This document shows, in pieces, positions 45,800 through 57,505 of a stretch of DNA of 64,000 bases (positions are counted from its first letter, which is position 1; the number at the start of each line of letters is the position of its first letter). The DNA comes from Glycine soja. Its lineage: Eukaryota; Streptophyta; Magnoliopsida; Fabales; Fabaceae. Under the pieces are notes generated by a model. That model made no database searches, was not told where the DNA came from, and saw only the letters and a program-made list of their open reading frames with translations. The stretch is taken from assembly GCF_004193775.1 (NCBI RefSeq), contig NC_041011.1, positions 47,127,167 through 47,191,166 of the forward strand, read 5' to 3'. A program made the position numbers and the translations under genes.

Positions 45800-46570
45800 G
45801 GCTTTGAGCTTTAGCATCAAGCTAGATCTAGAACATGTGTCTCCATCTCCTCATCTCATCCAAAAATTTGAGCTGATCTTGTAAGGAAGGCTGCCCTTTT
45901 TTTAACGCTGTGAACTGCAATGGAGCTTAAGTTCCAAGTATGTGAAACTTCACACTTGTTTTTTTTGTTGGAGGGTAGGGACTATTATTTGACCTTTAGA
46001 TGGTTAGTCTGTCACTTCGAAGTTCGAACAATGATTAGTTAGATATCATAAGTTTCCAACAATAATTGTGAATTTTCATTGGTTGTTAACTTGTTAATGT
46101 CGCTTTACAAATTGATCATGCTATTGCATACAAGGATTTGCTTTCTTCTAGTACATGGTTCAAACTGACTTGGATTACCATGAAAAATGCAGTTTTCCTT
46201 GTACTTGTTTCTCACATTTAAGAGTATATCCTTCTTTTCCCCCATTGAAGATTGTGGTGCAGGAAGTTGTAAACTTCTCTTGGGAATGCTGTCCCTAATG
46301 TGTTTGAATGGAGGATGAATTTAGGTGGAAGAATGTTTCTGAAAGGCACATCAAGATATGTGGAAGATAGATTTCTTGTTCAGTTAAAAACTTAAAATCC
46401 CTGAATTTCTCCATATATGAAATACTCAAAGTGGCCTATATGGGTTGTGAGCGGACATTGCGCTGTACTCTATGATTATTCAAAAATGAGAATGAACTGG
46501 AGAAAAAGGGAATCATAGATTGGAAATATTTTGATGAGCAAGATCATAGCAAAAGTGTGGAGGGTACACT
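45800..46570 (+). pseudogene. pseudogene fragment of the MINDY-like gene (exons 6-7)
   Basis: This stretch aligns with about 40570-41400 of the intact gene, including intron sequence. Near 45820 ATCAAGCTAGATC matches intron 5. A decayed exon 6 start follows near 46150 (ACATGGTTCAAA). From 46256, GTGGTGCAGGAA and GTGTTTGAATGGAGGAT match exon 7, followed by AAAGTGGCCTATATGGGTTG and AAAATGAGAATGAACTGGA. Several small deletions and an in-frame stop (AAAACTTAAAATCC) break it, and it ends before the EF-hand-like region. Because intron sequence is present it arose by DNA duplication, not by retroposition. The intact PORR gene lies between the two copies. Confidence 0.85.
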
Positions 46571-46717
46571 TGCAGTAAACATATGAAAATCAGTCAAAGA
46601 TTAGAAACCTCTTTAGACATATTAGTAAAATAAACAAACAAAAAATATTCAAAGGCACTATAACATGACAAACTAAATGCCTTCAATATGTTAATCACCA
46701 AATAAAAAATCATTTAC

Positions 46718-46795
46718 CTGGAGATATAAGACTGATCTAATGGTAAAGGGAAAAGAAAAGTGGTTGCATGTTTAAATCCTTTTTTTTTTTTACAA
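46718..46795 (+). mobile_element. possible SINE remnant
   Basis: GATCTAATGGTAAAGG resembles an A box and GTTTAAATCC a decayed B box, followed directly by a run of T. Spacing is tRNA-like. No flanking duplication was identified. Confidence 0.3.
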
Positions 46796-47234
46796 AAATT
46801 AATAATATTAATAACTAACATTTACTAGTAAAAAATTCTCTTTAAAATAAAACATTCATGATAATACTTATGAGAAAAATATAAACATCAGTCCAAAACT
46901 CTTAAATAACTATATTAGAGTAATTCCTATGTAATTAGAAGTTTATTGATTTAAGTGATATTGAACTTGATTTTCTTCGAAAAGGTATTGAGTTTGACCT
47001 TTGTGAATGAAAAAAAATAATTGAGAAGGGAAAATTTTATTAAAGATAATCATCTAAAATTCCATAGATTAATATAAACAAAGGAAATTCAATAACACAT
47101 TAAAAAAAAAGAATAATTCCTATGCATTGCATACACAACTGGAAAAAGTAATCAAAATAGTGGAGTGTAGACCTGTGCAAGAGAGATAAAAGTACAAAAC
47201 AATAAAATATTCTAAAAAAATGATGTATAATAAT

Positions 47235-47236
<2 letters not shown>

Positions 47237-47291
<55 letters not shown>
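47237..47291. repeat. (AT)n microsatellite
   Basis: About 27 AT units in the DNA upstream of eIF5B. Confidence 0.9.
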
Positions 47292-47297
<6 letters not shown>

Positions 47298-48355
47298 CAT
47301 ATCATATCTTAATATTATTTAATTTATCTCAAATATAAAATAGAATACCCTCTATTATCTGACAAATTATTTGATACATATGATAGATAATATAAAAAAT
47401 TATCATATTCTTTTCTTATCTTATTTTTATTCAATTCTTTTATTCTATCTTATCTTAATTACTCTTTTCATCTTTAATTATAAAATGTTTTTAGAATTTT
47501 ATTTATTCTTTTTTATATTTTTTTAAAAAATATCTAAATATATTAGTTATTTTTTTCTACATATTCTCACTTAATTATTCTCTTTCTAAATAATAATGAA
47601 AAATAATTATTAAATGAATAAAAAAATTAATTTTTTAATATAATTATTTAAATTAATTATTTTTATATGAATTAGTTAAAATAATGTTATAATTAACCTC
47701 TATGAGAATAGTATACAACATTAAAATGTTGGTCCCAAAACCTTAGGAAAATAAAAGACAGTAACGCACCATGGACATAGGTTAATGACAATAAATATCA
47801 ATAACATTAAATAAAATGACATAAACAAATCATTTTCAAATTTTAAAGACTAAAATGTATAAATAATGAAGGTGTAAGATCAAATTAATAGGTTAACCTA
47901 AAATAATTTAAAGTTACAAGATACAGAAAAAATACAACCCTAGAACAAGAACACTGTGCTTGTGCAAATTTCTTTTACTCTGCCTCAGTTATCATTGCGT
48001 ATACATATGTGCACAAATACGTATACAATACTATTTAATATTTACCCACAATTCATTCACTCACATTCCTACAGGGTTCAAACCTTTGCTTCACTCCTTC
48101 AACGCCGTACTATCGTTTCCGAGAACCATCTCTTTTTTTCTCGCCGCTCTTCCCCGCAATCGCAACGCGCGTTTTGCTTCTCCTTTTATCGCAGATTCTC
48201 TGCGTCGTCACCAGACTCACGTACGGTTCGCCCTACACGAATCTCGCACTTTTTTTATTTTTCTCCCTCTGGCGTAGAATTTGTGCAAATCGATCTTTTT
48301 CTTCAATTTTCCTTTCGATTTTGCAGTTCCGTGATTCGAACGCGGCGTGGGGAAG

Positions 48356-48368
48356 AGAAAACCCTAAT
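48356..48368 (+). promoter_or_regulatory. telo-box in the eIF5B leader
   Basis: GAAAACCCTAATC contains AAACCCTAA, the plant telo-box, immediately before the start codon. Telo-boxes are common in promoters and leaders of translation-machinery genes, often with TCP sites. Its function here is inferred. Confidence 0.5.
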
Positions 48369-48373
48369 CCGAC

Positions 48374-51300
48374 ATGGGGAAGAAGAAGCCGACGGCGAGG
48401 GACGAAGAGAACGCGTCGCAGCAAGGCGGCGGCGGGAAATCGAAGAAGAAGGCGGTTGTCATCGACGACGATGAGTACTCCGTCGGAACTGAGCTCTCCG
48501 AGGAGCAGGCACCGGCGTCAGAGGAGAAACCCGCCGCGGCGGGAAAGAAGAAAGGTAAGAAAGGTAATGCTAAAGCTAAGAACAATGATGATGATGTTGA
48601 TGAGGATGAGGATGTTTCTGGAATTGTGTTTGCTGGGAAGAAGAAGGGGAAGAATAAGAAAGGTGGTGGGAGCAGTGCGTTCACTGCTTCTGGCTTTGAT
48701 TTGCTTGGTGACGAGGAAGATGATGATGAAGAGAAATCTGGGTTGACCGGTGAGGTTGATGGTGAGGAAGAGGATGAACCTGTGGTTAGTTTTACGGGGA
48801 AGAAGAAGTCATCCAAGAAAGGAGGTGGTAGTTTGTTCAGTGCATCTGCTTTTGATGATGGTGAGGAGGAGGAGGATGAGACAGTGATTAGTTTTTCTGG
48901 CAAGAAGAAGTCCTCTAGAGGTTCGAAGAACTCTGCCTCGGCTTTTGATGCTATTGATGATGATGCGGATGGTAAGGTGGTGGATGATAAGAATGACGAT
49001 GTTGATGATGATGATGAGCCTGTTATTTCTTTCACTGGGAAGAAGAAGTCTTCCAAAGGGGGTAAGAAGGGTGGTTCTGTGTTTTCGGCTGCTGTTCTCG
49101 GTGAGATTGATGACGATGAGGAGAATAAGGATGATGGTGGTGGTGATGATGATGATGATATTGGACCGATCACTTTCTCTGGTAAGAAAAGGAAATCTTC
49201 CAAAAAGGCTGCTAATTCCGTTAGCAAAGGTGCTTCTGTTGAGGAAGGTGATGACAAGGATGAGGATGATGTTTCTTTAGTTGCATTTTCAGGTAAAAAG
49301 AAGTCTTCTAAAAAGAAGGGCAGTAGTGCTGCTGCCAAAGCGAGTGATGAAAATGTGGATGTAGTGGAGCCTGAGGCACCCAGTGTTGGTAGTACTGATG
49401 CTGGCAACAGCAATGTAAATAAGAGTGAAGAGGTCGCTGGAAATTCTAAAAATAAAAAGAAGAATAAGAAGAAGAGTGGAAGAACTGCTCAAGAGGAGGA
49501 AGATTTGGACAAACTTCTTGCAGAGCTTGGTGAGACCCCTCCTGTACCCAAACCCACAACTCTACCCCAGGATGATAAAGTTCAGCCTATTCCTGAAGTA
49601 GTACCTGTTGCTGATGCTTCCGGGCAAAAGGAAGGTGAAGAGGAGACTGTAGAGACAGCTGCTGCAAAGAAGAAGAAGAAGAAAAAGGAAAAGGAAAAGG
49701 AGAAGAAGGCAGCTGCGGCAGCATCAGCCGTAGGAACTGCACCAGAAAATGGAACAGCAGAAGATAAAGCTGAGGTAATTGAACCGAAGAAGAATGATTC
49801 AAAGGCTAAAAAAGCGGCTGATAAGAAAGTGCCAAAGCATGTTAGGGAGATGCAAGAGGCACTAGCTCGAAGACAAGAGGCTGAAGAAAGGAAGAAAAGA
49901 GAAGAGGAGGAAAGGTTAAGGAAGGAGGAAGAGGAGCGTCGTAAGCAAGAGGAACTTGAGAGGCAAGCAGAAGAGGCTAGACGCAGAAAGAAGGAAAGAG
50001 AAAAGGAGAAACTCCAGAAAAAAAAGCAAGAAGGTAAACTGTTAACTGGTAAGCAGAAGGAAGAAGCCCGCCGTCTGGAGGCAATGAGGAGGCAGATTCT
50101 CAATAACACAGGGGGCATGACTCTCCCTGGTGGGGACTCTGGTGCTCCACCCAAAAAACCCATATATCAAACGAAGAAGGTAAAACCAAATAATCGTAAT
50201 CAGAATGGTGCTGCTGCTGCTGCTCCTGCTCAGACTGCTGAAACTGTTGAAGCAAAGGAGACTGATGCTGACCTTGCTTCAGAGGAACCAGAAAAGATTG
50301 AAGAAGTGGAGTCGGTCCAGGTGGATGACAAAGTTGAACTTCTTGTAGCTGATGAAGATGATGGGGCGGAAGATGATGACGAGGATGAATGGGATGCAAA
50401 AAGCTGGGATGATGTTAATCTGAATAACAAAGGTGCATTTGCTGATGAAGAGGTTGACTCAGAGCCTAAACCTATCGTCAAGGAGATTAAAAATGCTGTA
50501 CCTGCTCAGAATGCTGGTGAGATTTGCATTTTATTCATATTTTGGCTTGTTCTTGTCCTGCCTGAAATTGAAACCTCTTAGATGGTTGAGAATGACAAGC
50601 TTGGTGCTGTAGAGTTCTGGTCCCTATTGTGGTACCCTTATTATAGGTTATTATAAGCATTAAAGAATATATCTATGAACGTGTTTTGGTATACAGAACT
50701 ATAAATTGATGGTGCTTTGAATTTTGGACCAAGCACTTAGTTTTGGAATTTTTTTCCTGCTAGCAAGTGACTTCTTGGTTGTATTAATGTTTTTTTTTTA
50801 ACGGCATTAATTTATATTGAATTAAGAAGACAGGTAATGGCACAAGTTGTGTCAAACCCATTGATAGATTACAAAGTGATAAGAGCAGTTTTTAATAACC
50901 ATACACTTGCTTGATGGTAGTTCCCAGGCCAAAACAATGTAAATGAAAAACCCTTTTAAAGACCATAAGAGCAAACATTGTTCTCTACTTGGTTATATTA
51001 ATGACATTATCACCTGCTTCCATAAAGCAGAAAATTGTTCAGAGATTCTACTGACTACAGGAATTGGTGTCAAACATGAAACTGGCAGTGGGATGCATTC
51101 TTTTCTAGTCTAAATATGATAACAATGTGTAGTTTTATCTCCACCCTTGCTTTGGATTGAAACAATGGTGTTTGATTGACCCAAGTAAATCTCCCTGTAG
51201 CATGTGTTTAGTTGTTATTGTTGTGTGTCTCCAAGTGCCTGAGGGGTTTAGTTGGTGGATTTTGGCTTATACTTTTGTTTCCCTAGTAAATTTAATCTTT

Positions 51301-54300
51301 TGATTCTTTACTAATAACTACTTCCCCGCTAATGTAAAAATTGGGTTCTTTCCTTCTATGCAACAGGTGCTACTAAGCCTGTGGTTGAAGAAATTGAAAA
51401 TGGAAAGCAGGCTAAGCCTCACTTGAATAGGGAACCAAGAAAGTCTGCTGTGCCTCCTAAGCCTAGTGATGAGAACCTCCGATCCCCAATTTGCTGTATC
51501 ATGGGGCATGTCGATACTGGCAAAACCAAGCTGCTGGATTGTATTCGAGGTACTAATGTTCAGGAAGGTGAGGCTGGCGGCATCACACAACAGATTGGTG
51601 CTACATACTTCCCTGCTGAGAACATACGTGAAAGAACAAAGGAACTGAAAGCTGATGCAAAGCTGAAAGTTCCCGGTCTACTGGTTATTGATACCCCAGG
51701 GCATGAGTCATTTACTAACTTGAGGTCTCGGGGTTCAGGTCTATGTGATATTGCAATTTTGGTTGTTGACATTATGCATGGGTTAGAGCAACAAACAATA
51801 GAATCACTAAATCTATTAAAAATGAGGAATACAGAATTCATTGTTGCCTTGAATAAGGTGAGTACTTATGTCTTACACTTTCTTGAGTGTTTTTTTTTTT
51901 TAAAAAAGGTCTTTCACACTGTTCTTGAAACATTGCAGGTTGACAGGCTTTATGGGTGGAAAACATGTCGCAATGCTCCAATTGTTAAAGCAATGAAGCA
52001 GCAGACTAAGGATGTCCAAAATGAGTTTAATATGAGGCTCACTCAGGTAGCAAGATTTTTTTTTCTTCGTCAGTTGTACCAGACAATTGTTATTGTTTGC
52101 AACCTTAATTTTCTTCTGTTTCATTGCTAGATTATTACTGAATTCAAAGAACAAGGGCTGAATACCGAGTTGTATTATAAAAACAAAGAAATGGGAGAAA
52201 CATTCAGCATTGTGCCTACAAGTGCAATAAGGTAATTGTAATAGCCTTGCAGCCATAATACTTTGCCATCTCACCCTCCTGTTTGAAAAAAAATAATTTT
52301 TGATTGGTAATTGACTCTGGGTGGTTTTGGAGACATAGTTGGGCTTTTGCCATTTCTTTTGTGGTGAAAATTGCTATTGGATCAAGTTCTCTGCCTCTGG
52401 TCTGATGAATGTTGATGTCTCCTTTGTCATTAATAAATGGATGGGTTATGCTTTTGAGACCTATATACTGCTCTTGTTCCTGCACACACCTAACATTCCA
52501 AAGTCCAAATGGGATAATACCAAGAGACACAAATGTCTGATTATTATTTTTGGGAAAAATTTAGTGTGTGGGATTATGGGTATGCATGGGTATTCAATAA
52601 AAATATTGAATTGTGATTACATACACACGATTTTTACTAGTGCCTGATGTAATATACACAATATTACTACATGTGTCATCATTTTAGTAGAGCCCAATTT
52701 CTAAATCAAACATTTTGTTGGTTTTGAACAATTTCAGTCCATCTGCTTTTAACATTTTTGACACTGTTAGGAGGCATCTTCTACTGCTTCTAATATTTCA
52801 GTGTGTTCCAGAACATCTTAACTTTTTTGAAATGTTTCAAAATGGGTTCAATCTGCACCCTACCTGAAATTATCGAAAAAATGGTGATTTGGTGAGGGAG
52901 AAGTGGGAGAAGACAGGTTAGGTTTATGAAAAGGGGGGACACATTTTTCATATAATCTATCTTTTTTATTAGTGTTGCCTAAAACTGTTGCACAATCTGC
53001 TTAATGCTTTTCTTGTGAGTAATGGTGTTGTATTGTCTGAGTTTTTATTTTTTGATATTTCAGTGGTGAAGGAATTCCCGATTTGTTATTACTATTGATT
53101 CAATGGACCCAAAAAACAATGGTTGAGAAACTTACATACAGTGAAGAAGTGCAGGTTAGCTTATTGTTGTGTAATATAAAAGCTGGCTGAATGCTGTATG
53201 ATAATTTAACTGTAGGGACCTAATTGTTTGTTGATTGTGGCCACCAGTGCACTGTTTTAGAGGTGAAGGTAGTTGAAGGCCATGGAACTACTATTGATGT
53301 TGTTTTAGTTAATGGTGTTCTTCATGAAGGAGAACAAATAGTTGTCTGCGGAATGCAGGTAAGCATCTTTAACTCTCACTGTATCATGAAATTTTTATTA
53401 GTATCTGATCTCTAGTTCAGCCTAATGAAATTTTTAATATAGGGTCCAATTGTTACCACAATTCGAGCTTTATTGACACCTCATCCGATGAAGGAACTTC
53501 GTGTCAAGGTACATCCACATAATTACTGTTTATTTATTTTGTTGTCACATTACTGCTTGATAAGGTGATAGGAAAATTAGAACTTTTCTACATAACTCTA
53601 CTATGAATGTCAACAAGAGTTTATTTGGTCTGAATTTATTGATTTCAACGCAAGTATGGTTTTGGAAGGAAAAGAGGCATTTGAAATTTTAACAAGTTCT
53701 AGTGATCAATAATCAGAGGGTGCATTCACTTGCTATTTGATTTTTTTTCTCATTCATATGCCAAAGAATGGAGTGTGATTGACAATTCTTAATGTAAATA
53801 ATATACTGGTTCAGATGAAACCCCAGCCTGTTAGAGGGTTCTAACACTTGAACGAATCAATTGTTCAGCATACTAACTATAAGATACTCTGCTTGAAGAA
53901 CTTAGCTGACACTAACTCCTTGTTGCTAAAGTTGTGGCCTTGGTTGTCAACCTTGAGAGTTTAGGTAAATCCAACTTGTACGCTTGACTAATGAACTTGT
54001 AATAGTTTACATTCTCAAATAGTATTATTTAAAAGAAATATCCTTTTATTCTAATTCCTATAACTGTCAAACATAACTGTAAAACATATCCATAATTATT
54101 ATTATTTAACATTTCAAATTAATAACGGTGTAAAAGTAATATAAAAAAATATATTATACTTAGTTAGCACTGCACTAATTTGTAGTTTAACAAAAATAAA
54201 CCATAACTGTGCATTTCGAGGCCAAAACCATGTGTAAATCTAGTGTAGTAGGCTAAGTTTGACAATAAGAGAGTTTACGTGTGGTTTATTATGCACTAGC

Positions 54301-57300
54301 ATTTATAACTCTGAAAACTGTGCTTGTAGCTGTAGCCTTTGCGGCGAGTGTATGCAGGCATGCCTTAGGATATGAAAGAGAATGTTCGTTTTTCAAAATG
54401 TGTCAAAAACTTTGTTGATGATGAATATAGACTTACTCAAATTCTCATGTTGTTACTAAATGCATGTATTTGTTACTGATTTGTCTTTGTCAAGATAATT
54501 TTGAGATTTCTATAATCTAGAGCTAAGAAATGTTCCAGCTAGTTGGTCATTTTTCATGTTGTTCTGTTCATGTGAATCAATTGTTGGAAGAGGTCTTCCA
54601 TAGAAATTTATGGTTTTATGTTACCAAGGCCATGTTTGGATTGATGGAAAGAGAGTAAATGGAGTGGGATGGAATGGACTAATAATAGGTTCCATTGTTT
54701 AGATTGTTTAAAATAATATGAAATTGAATGGAACCTGATGGAATGCTTTCCATTTCATTCCATATGAGGCTTCTCTTTTTCTTACCCTTCAATTTTGGAG
54801 GATATGGTATCATTGGTATGGAACCTGCCTTTTTTTTATTCATTTCTATTTCAACATAAATTATCTGGACAATGAAATGGTATTTCATTCCATTTTATTC
54901 AATTCACCATTTGATATTCAAAAATAGCCCTCTTGGATGTGGAGTGGGTTTTGGATGATTAATTTTGACAACAAAACTAATATCTCATCCATGCATATAT
55001 CAATGTCAATAATTTGTTTATTGTGTAATATGTTCTATTATGAGAAATTCCATCTAGGCAGAGGAAGTGCATTATTTAGTATGTCTTGCTCATTACAACT
55101 CAGTAATATATGGTCTAATTTCAGGGAACATATCTTCATCACAAAGAAATCAAAGCTGCAATGGGTATAAAAATCACTGCCCAGGTGATATTGATTGGTT
55201 CTTTTTATGCCATTTTTATCCAATTGTCTTTCTTATGCTTATGAATGTCTAAGCTTTTGTTTTATTTTGTGTTTTATTCAGGGCCTTGAACATGCCATTG
55301 CCGGCACTGGTTTATATGTGGTGAAGCCTGATGATGATTTGGAAGATGTTAAAGAATCAGCCATGGAAGATATGCGGTCTGTCATGAGCAGGATTGACAG
55401 GACTGGTGAGGGTGTTTGTGTACAGGCATCTACCCTTGGCTCCTTGGAAGCATTACTGGAGTTTTTGAAAACTCCAGAAGTGAGTATCCCAGTTAGTGGT
55501 ATAAGCATAGGCCCTGTACATAAAAAGGATGTAATGAAGGCCAGTGTAATGCTTGAAAAAAAGCGAGAGTATGCAGCTATATTGGCATTTGATGTCAAAG
55601 TTACTCCTGAGGCTAGGGAATTGGCAGATGAATTGGGAGTGAAGATATTTATTGCTGATATCATTTATCATCTGTTTGACCAATTTAAAGCTTATATTGA
55701 CAACATTAAGGAGGAGAAAAAGAGAGAAGCTGCTGATGAGGCAGTCTTCCCATGTGTTATGAGTATCTTACCAAATTGCATTTTCAACAAGAAGGACCCA
55801 ATTGTTTTGGGAGTTGATATCCTTGAAGGCATTTTAAAGGTATTATTTTTTATTGATGGTTTTTTATTTTTTAATATGGCTGCAATGTCTCTGGTGAATA
55901 ACAGTTTTCTTGACACAAGGTGCTTTTGGCCAGGAGTAAATCCTATAGTTTTATTTTCGTTTTGGATCTATTTGTTACAAAGGAATGAGCAATTGTCTGA
56001 CTTGTTGGAAAATGGGGAGGTGGAAATTTTGAAATGAAAATTATTTCACACTTGCTGGTTGTTAGAACAGTAAAAGTATTGGAAGAGTGAAAGTGGAATA
56101 CTCCACCTTATAAATTTTGGTCACTGTTTAATGTGGAAGTGAGCTGAAAGTGACTTTTGACCCTTTACCAAGCAACAGTTAGTAAATTAAGACTTTTGTA
56201 TCCTCCTTGTTTTTCATTTTCATCATCATTTTTTCACCTACTCAAATACTAATAGCCTTAGTCTGTTGATCACACTTGGAAGACTTTAAGCACTTGAAAC
56301 TTGAGCTTAATTTTGTTCCTATGATATTAAAACAATTGATTTTAAAATGGAGTGTTTAAATTTGGAGATCTCCACTATTAAAATTTTATGTCTCTAGCTA
56401 TGACACATTAAACTGGTGTTGTCATATACACTAGAATAAACTAAATGTAGAACTGGAATATTGTGCTTGATCATAATTTATCAGCTGATTTGATCAAAAT
56501 GCTGGAGAGCTAGAATTTTTTGTCCAAATGGTACTTGTTGACGCTATTGTATTCCATCCAATAAATCAGTAATCATACTCAAATTATGTAAATTCAGGTT
56601 TTTTTTTACTCTTACATTGTGCTTCCCTGTTTTGATTTTGCACTCATGTTTTATCATTATTTTTTTTTGTGTTCATTTTATATATGTTTGCCCTGATCAA
56701 GATGCTTTACATATTTTTCAGTTTTGTCTCTGTGAACCTTATTCTCTGACCATTTAAGATCCTCTTTCGCTTTTGGGTTTATGATGTTAACAATGGTCAT
56801 GATGTGAAGTCAGTCTGTTGTGTGCAATGCACACAAATTAATTGTTTTGATTTCTTTAAGTTTGCTCCTAATATTTGTCTATTTGATAGATTGGGACTCC
56901 AATTTGCATTCCTTCTAGAGAGTTCATTGATATTGGTCGCATTGCCTCCATTGAGAATAACCATAAACCTGTTGATTATGCAAAGAAGGGACAGAAAGTA
57001 GCCATTAAGGTATGTTCTTGGACTGAAATTAGATCCTCTATAATGAACCTCTCTAAACTCAAACTTATATCCTTAAGTTGCACAATGTTATAATCCATTT
57101 ATATCCTTAAATGATTTAAGCAATAGTTTTATTACATTGACAAAATGTCATAATCCATTTATATAATTTTCTAGTTGCTTTGTGTATTCTTGGTGGCAAT
57201 CTTACCCAATTTGTTTTACAGATTGTTGGCAGCAATTCTGAAGAGCAACAAAAAATGTTCGGGAGGCATTTTGAGATTGATGATGAACTTGTAAGCCATA

Positions 57301-57505
57301 TTTCACGGAGATCTATTGATATACTCAAAACTAATTATCGGGTAAGTTTATGGTGATAAGCATCATGAGCAACGTGTGTTTAACTGTTTATGGATTTAGT
57401 TGAAAATTTGTCTTAAGTTATATCTGTTGTTTGATATAGGATGAACTAAATATGGAGGAGTGGAGGTTGGTTGTGAAATTGAAGAATCTTTTCAAGATAC
57501 AATGA
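48374..57505 (+). CDS. EIF5B: translation initiation factor eIF5B (12 exons, 1344 aa)
   Basis: A GTPase that promotes joining of the 60S subunit and release of initiation factors in the cytosol. Coding exons: 48374-50516, 51367-51857, 51939-52046, 52131-52231, 53064-53154, 53248-53358, 53443-53508, 55125-55184, 55282-55839, 56890-57009, 57222-57341, 57440-57505; 4035 nt, open throughout. The first 700 residues are a charged, low-complexity arm with six [VI]xF[TSA]GKKK repeats (about residues 84-320), then a long Glu/Arg/Lys helix (about 490-570). The G domain has G1 GHVDTGKT (761-768), switch [12 protein letters not shown]3 DTPGH (823-827) and NKVD (877-880, split by an intron). Domains II-IV follow, and the C-terminus [16 protein letters not shown] is the conserved eIF1A-binding tail. 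Likely orthologue of Arabidopsis HOT3/eIF5B1. Confidence 0.95.
54628..54918. mobile_element. possible MITE in eIF5B intron 7
   Basis: It begins GGCCATGTTTGGATTGATGG, a style of terminus common to plant hAT-like MITEs. It contains internal mirror segments such as GGAATGGA against TCCATTTCATTCC, with no coding capacity. The right terminus is not cleanly matched, so the limits are approximate. It lies in the longest eIF5B intron (1.6 kb). Confidence 0.4.

Larger units (their letters stand above)
45091..48373. other. intergenic region between PORR gene and eIF5B
   Basis: Contains the 3' flank of the PORR gene, a MINDY pseudogene fragment, a SINE-like remnant near 46720-46795, a long TA microsatellite and the eIF5B leader. 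The last 300 bp are pyrimidine-rich and much more GC-rich, as expected of a housekeeping leader. TTTTGCAG at 48318-48325 could end a leader intron. Confidence 0.6.

Noticed and set aside
48364..49413. A 349-codon antisense frame across eIF5B exon 1, rich in Ser, Pro and Phe
   Set aside because: It is the shadow of the Asp/Glu/Lys-rich coding repeats on the other strand (GAT/GAA/AAG read backwards). It has no domain and no independent promoter.
49582..50163. A second antisense frame in eIF5B exon 1 (Ser/Phe/Leu rich)
   Set aside because: Same cause: the reverse reading of a charged helical region produces a long stop-free frame of low complexity.
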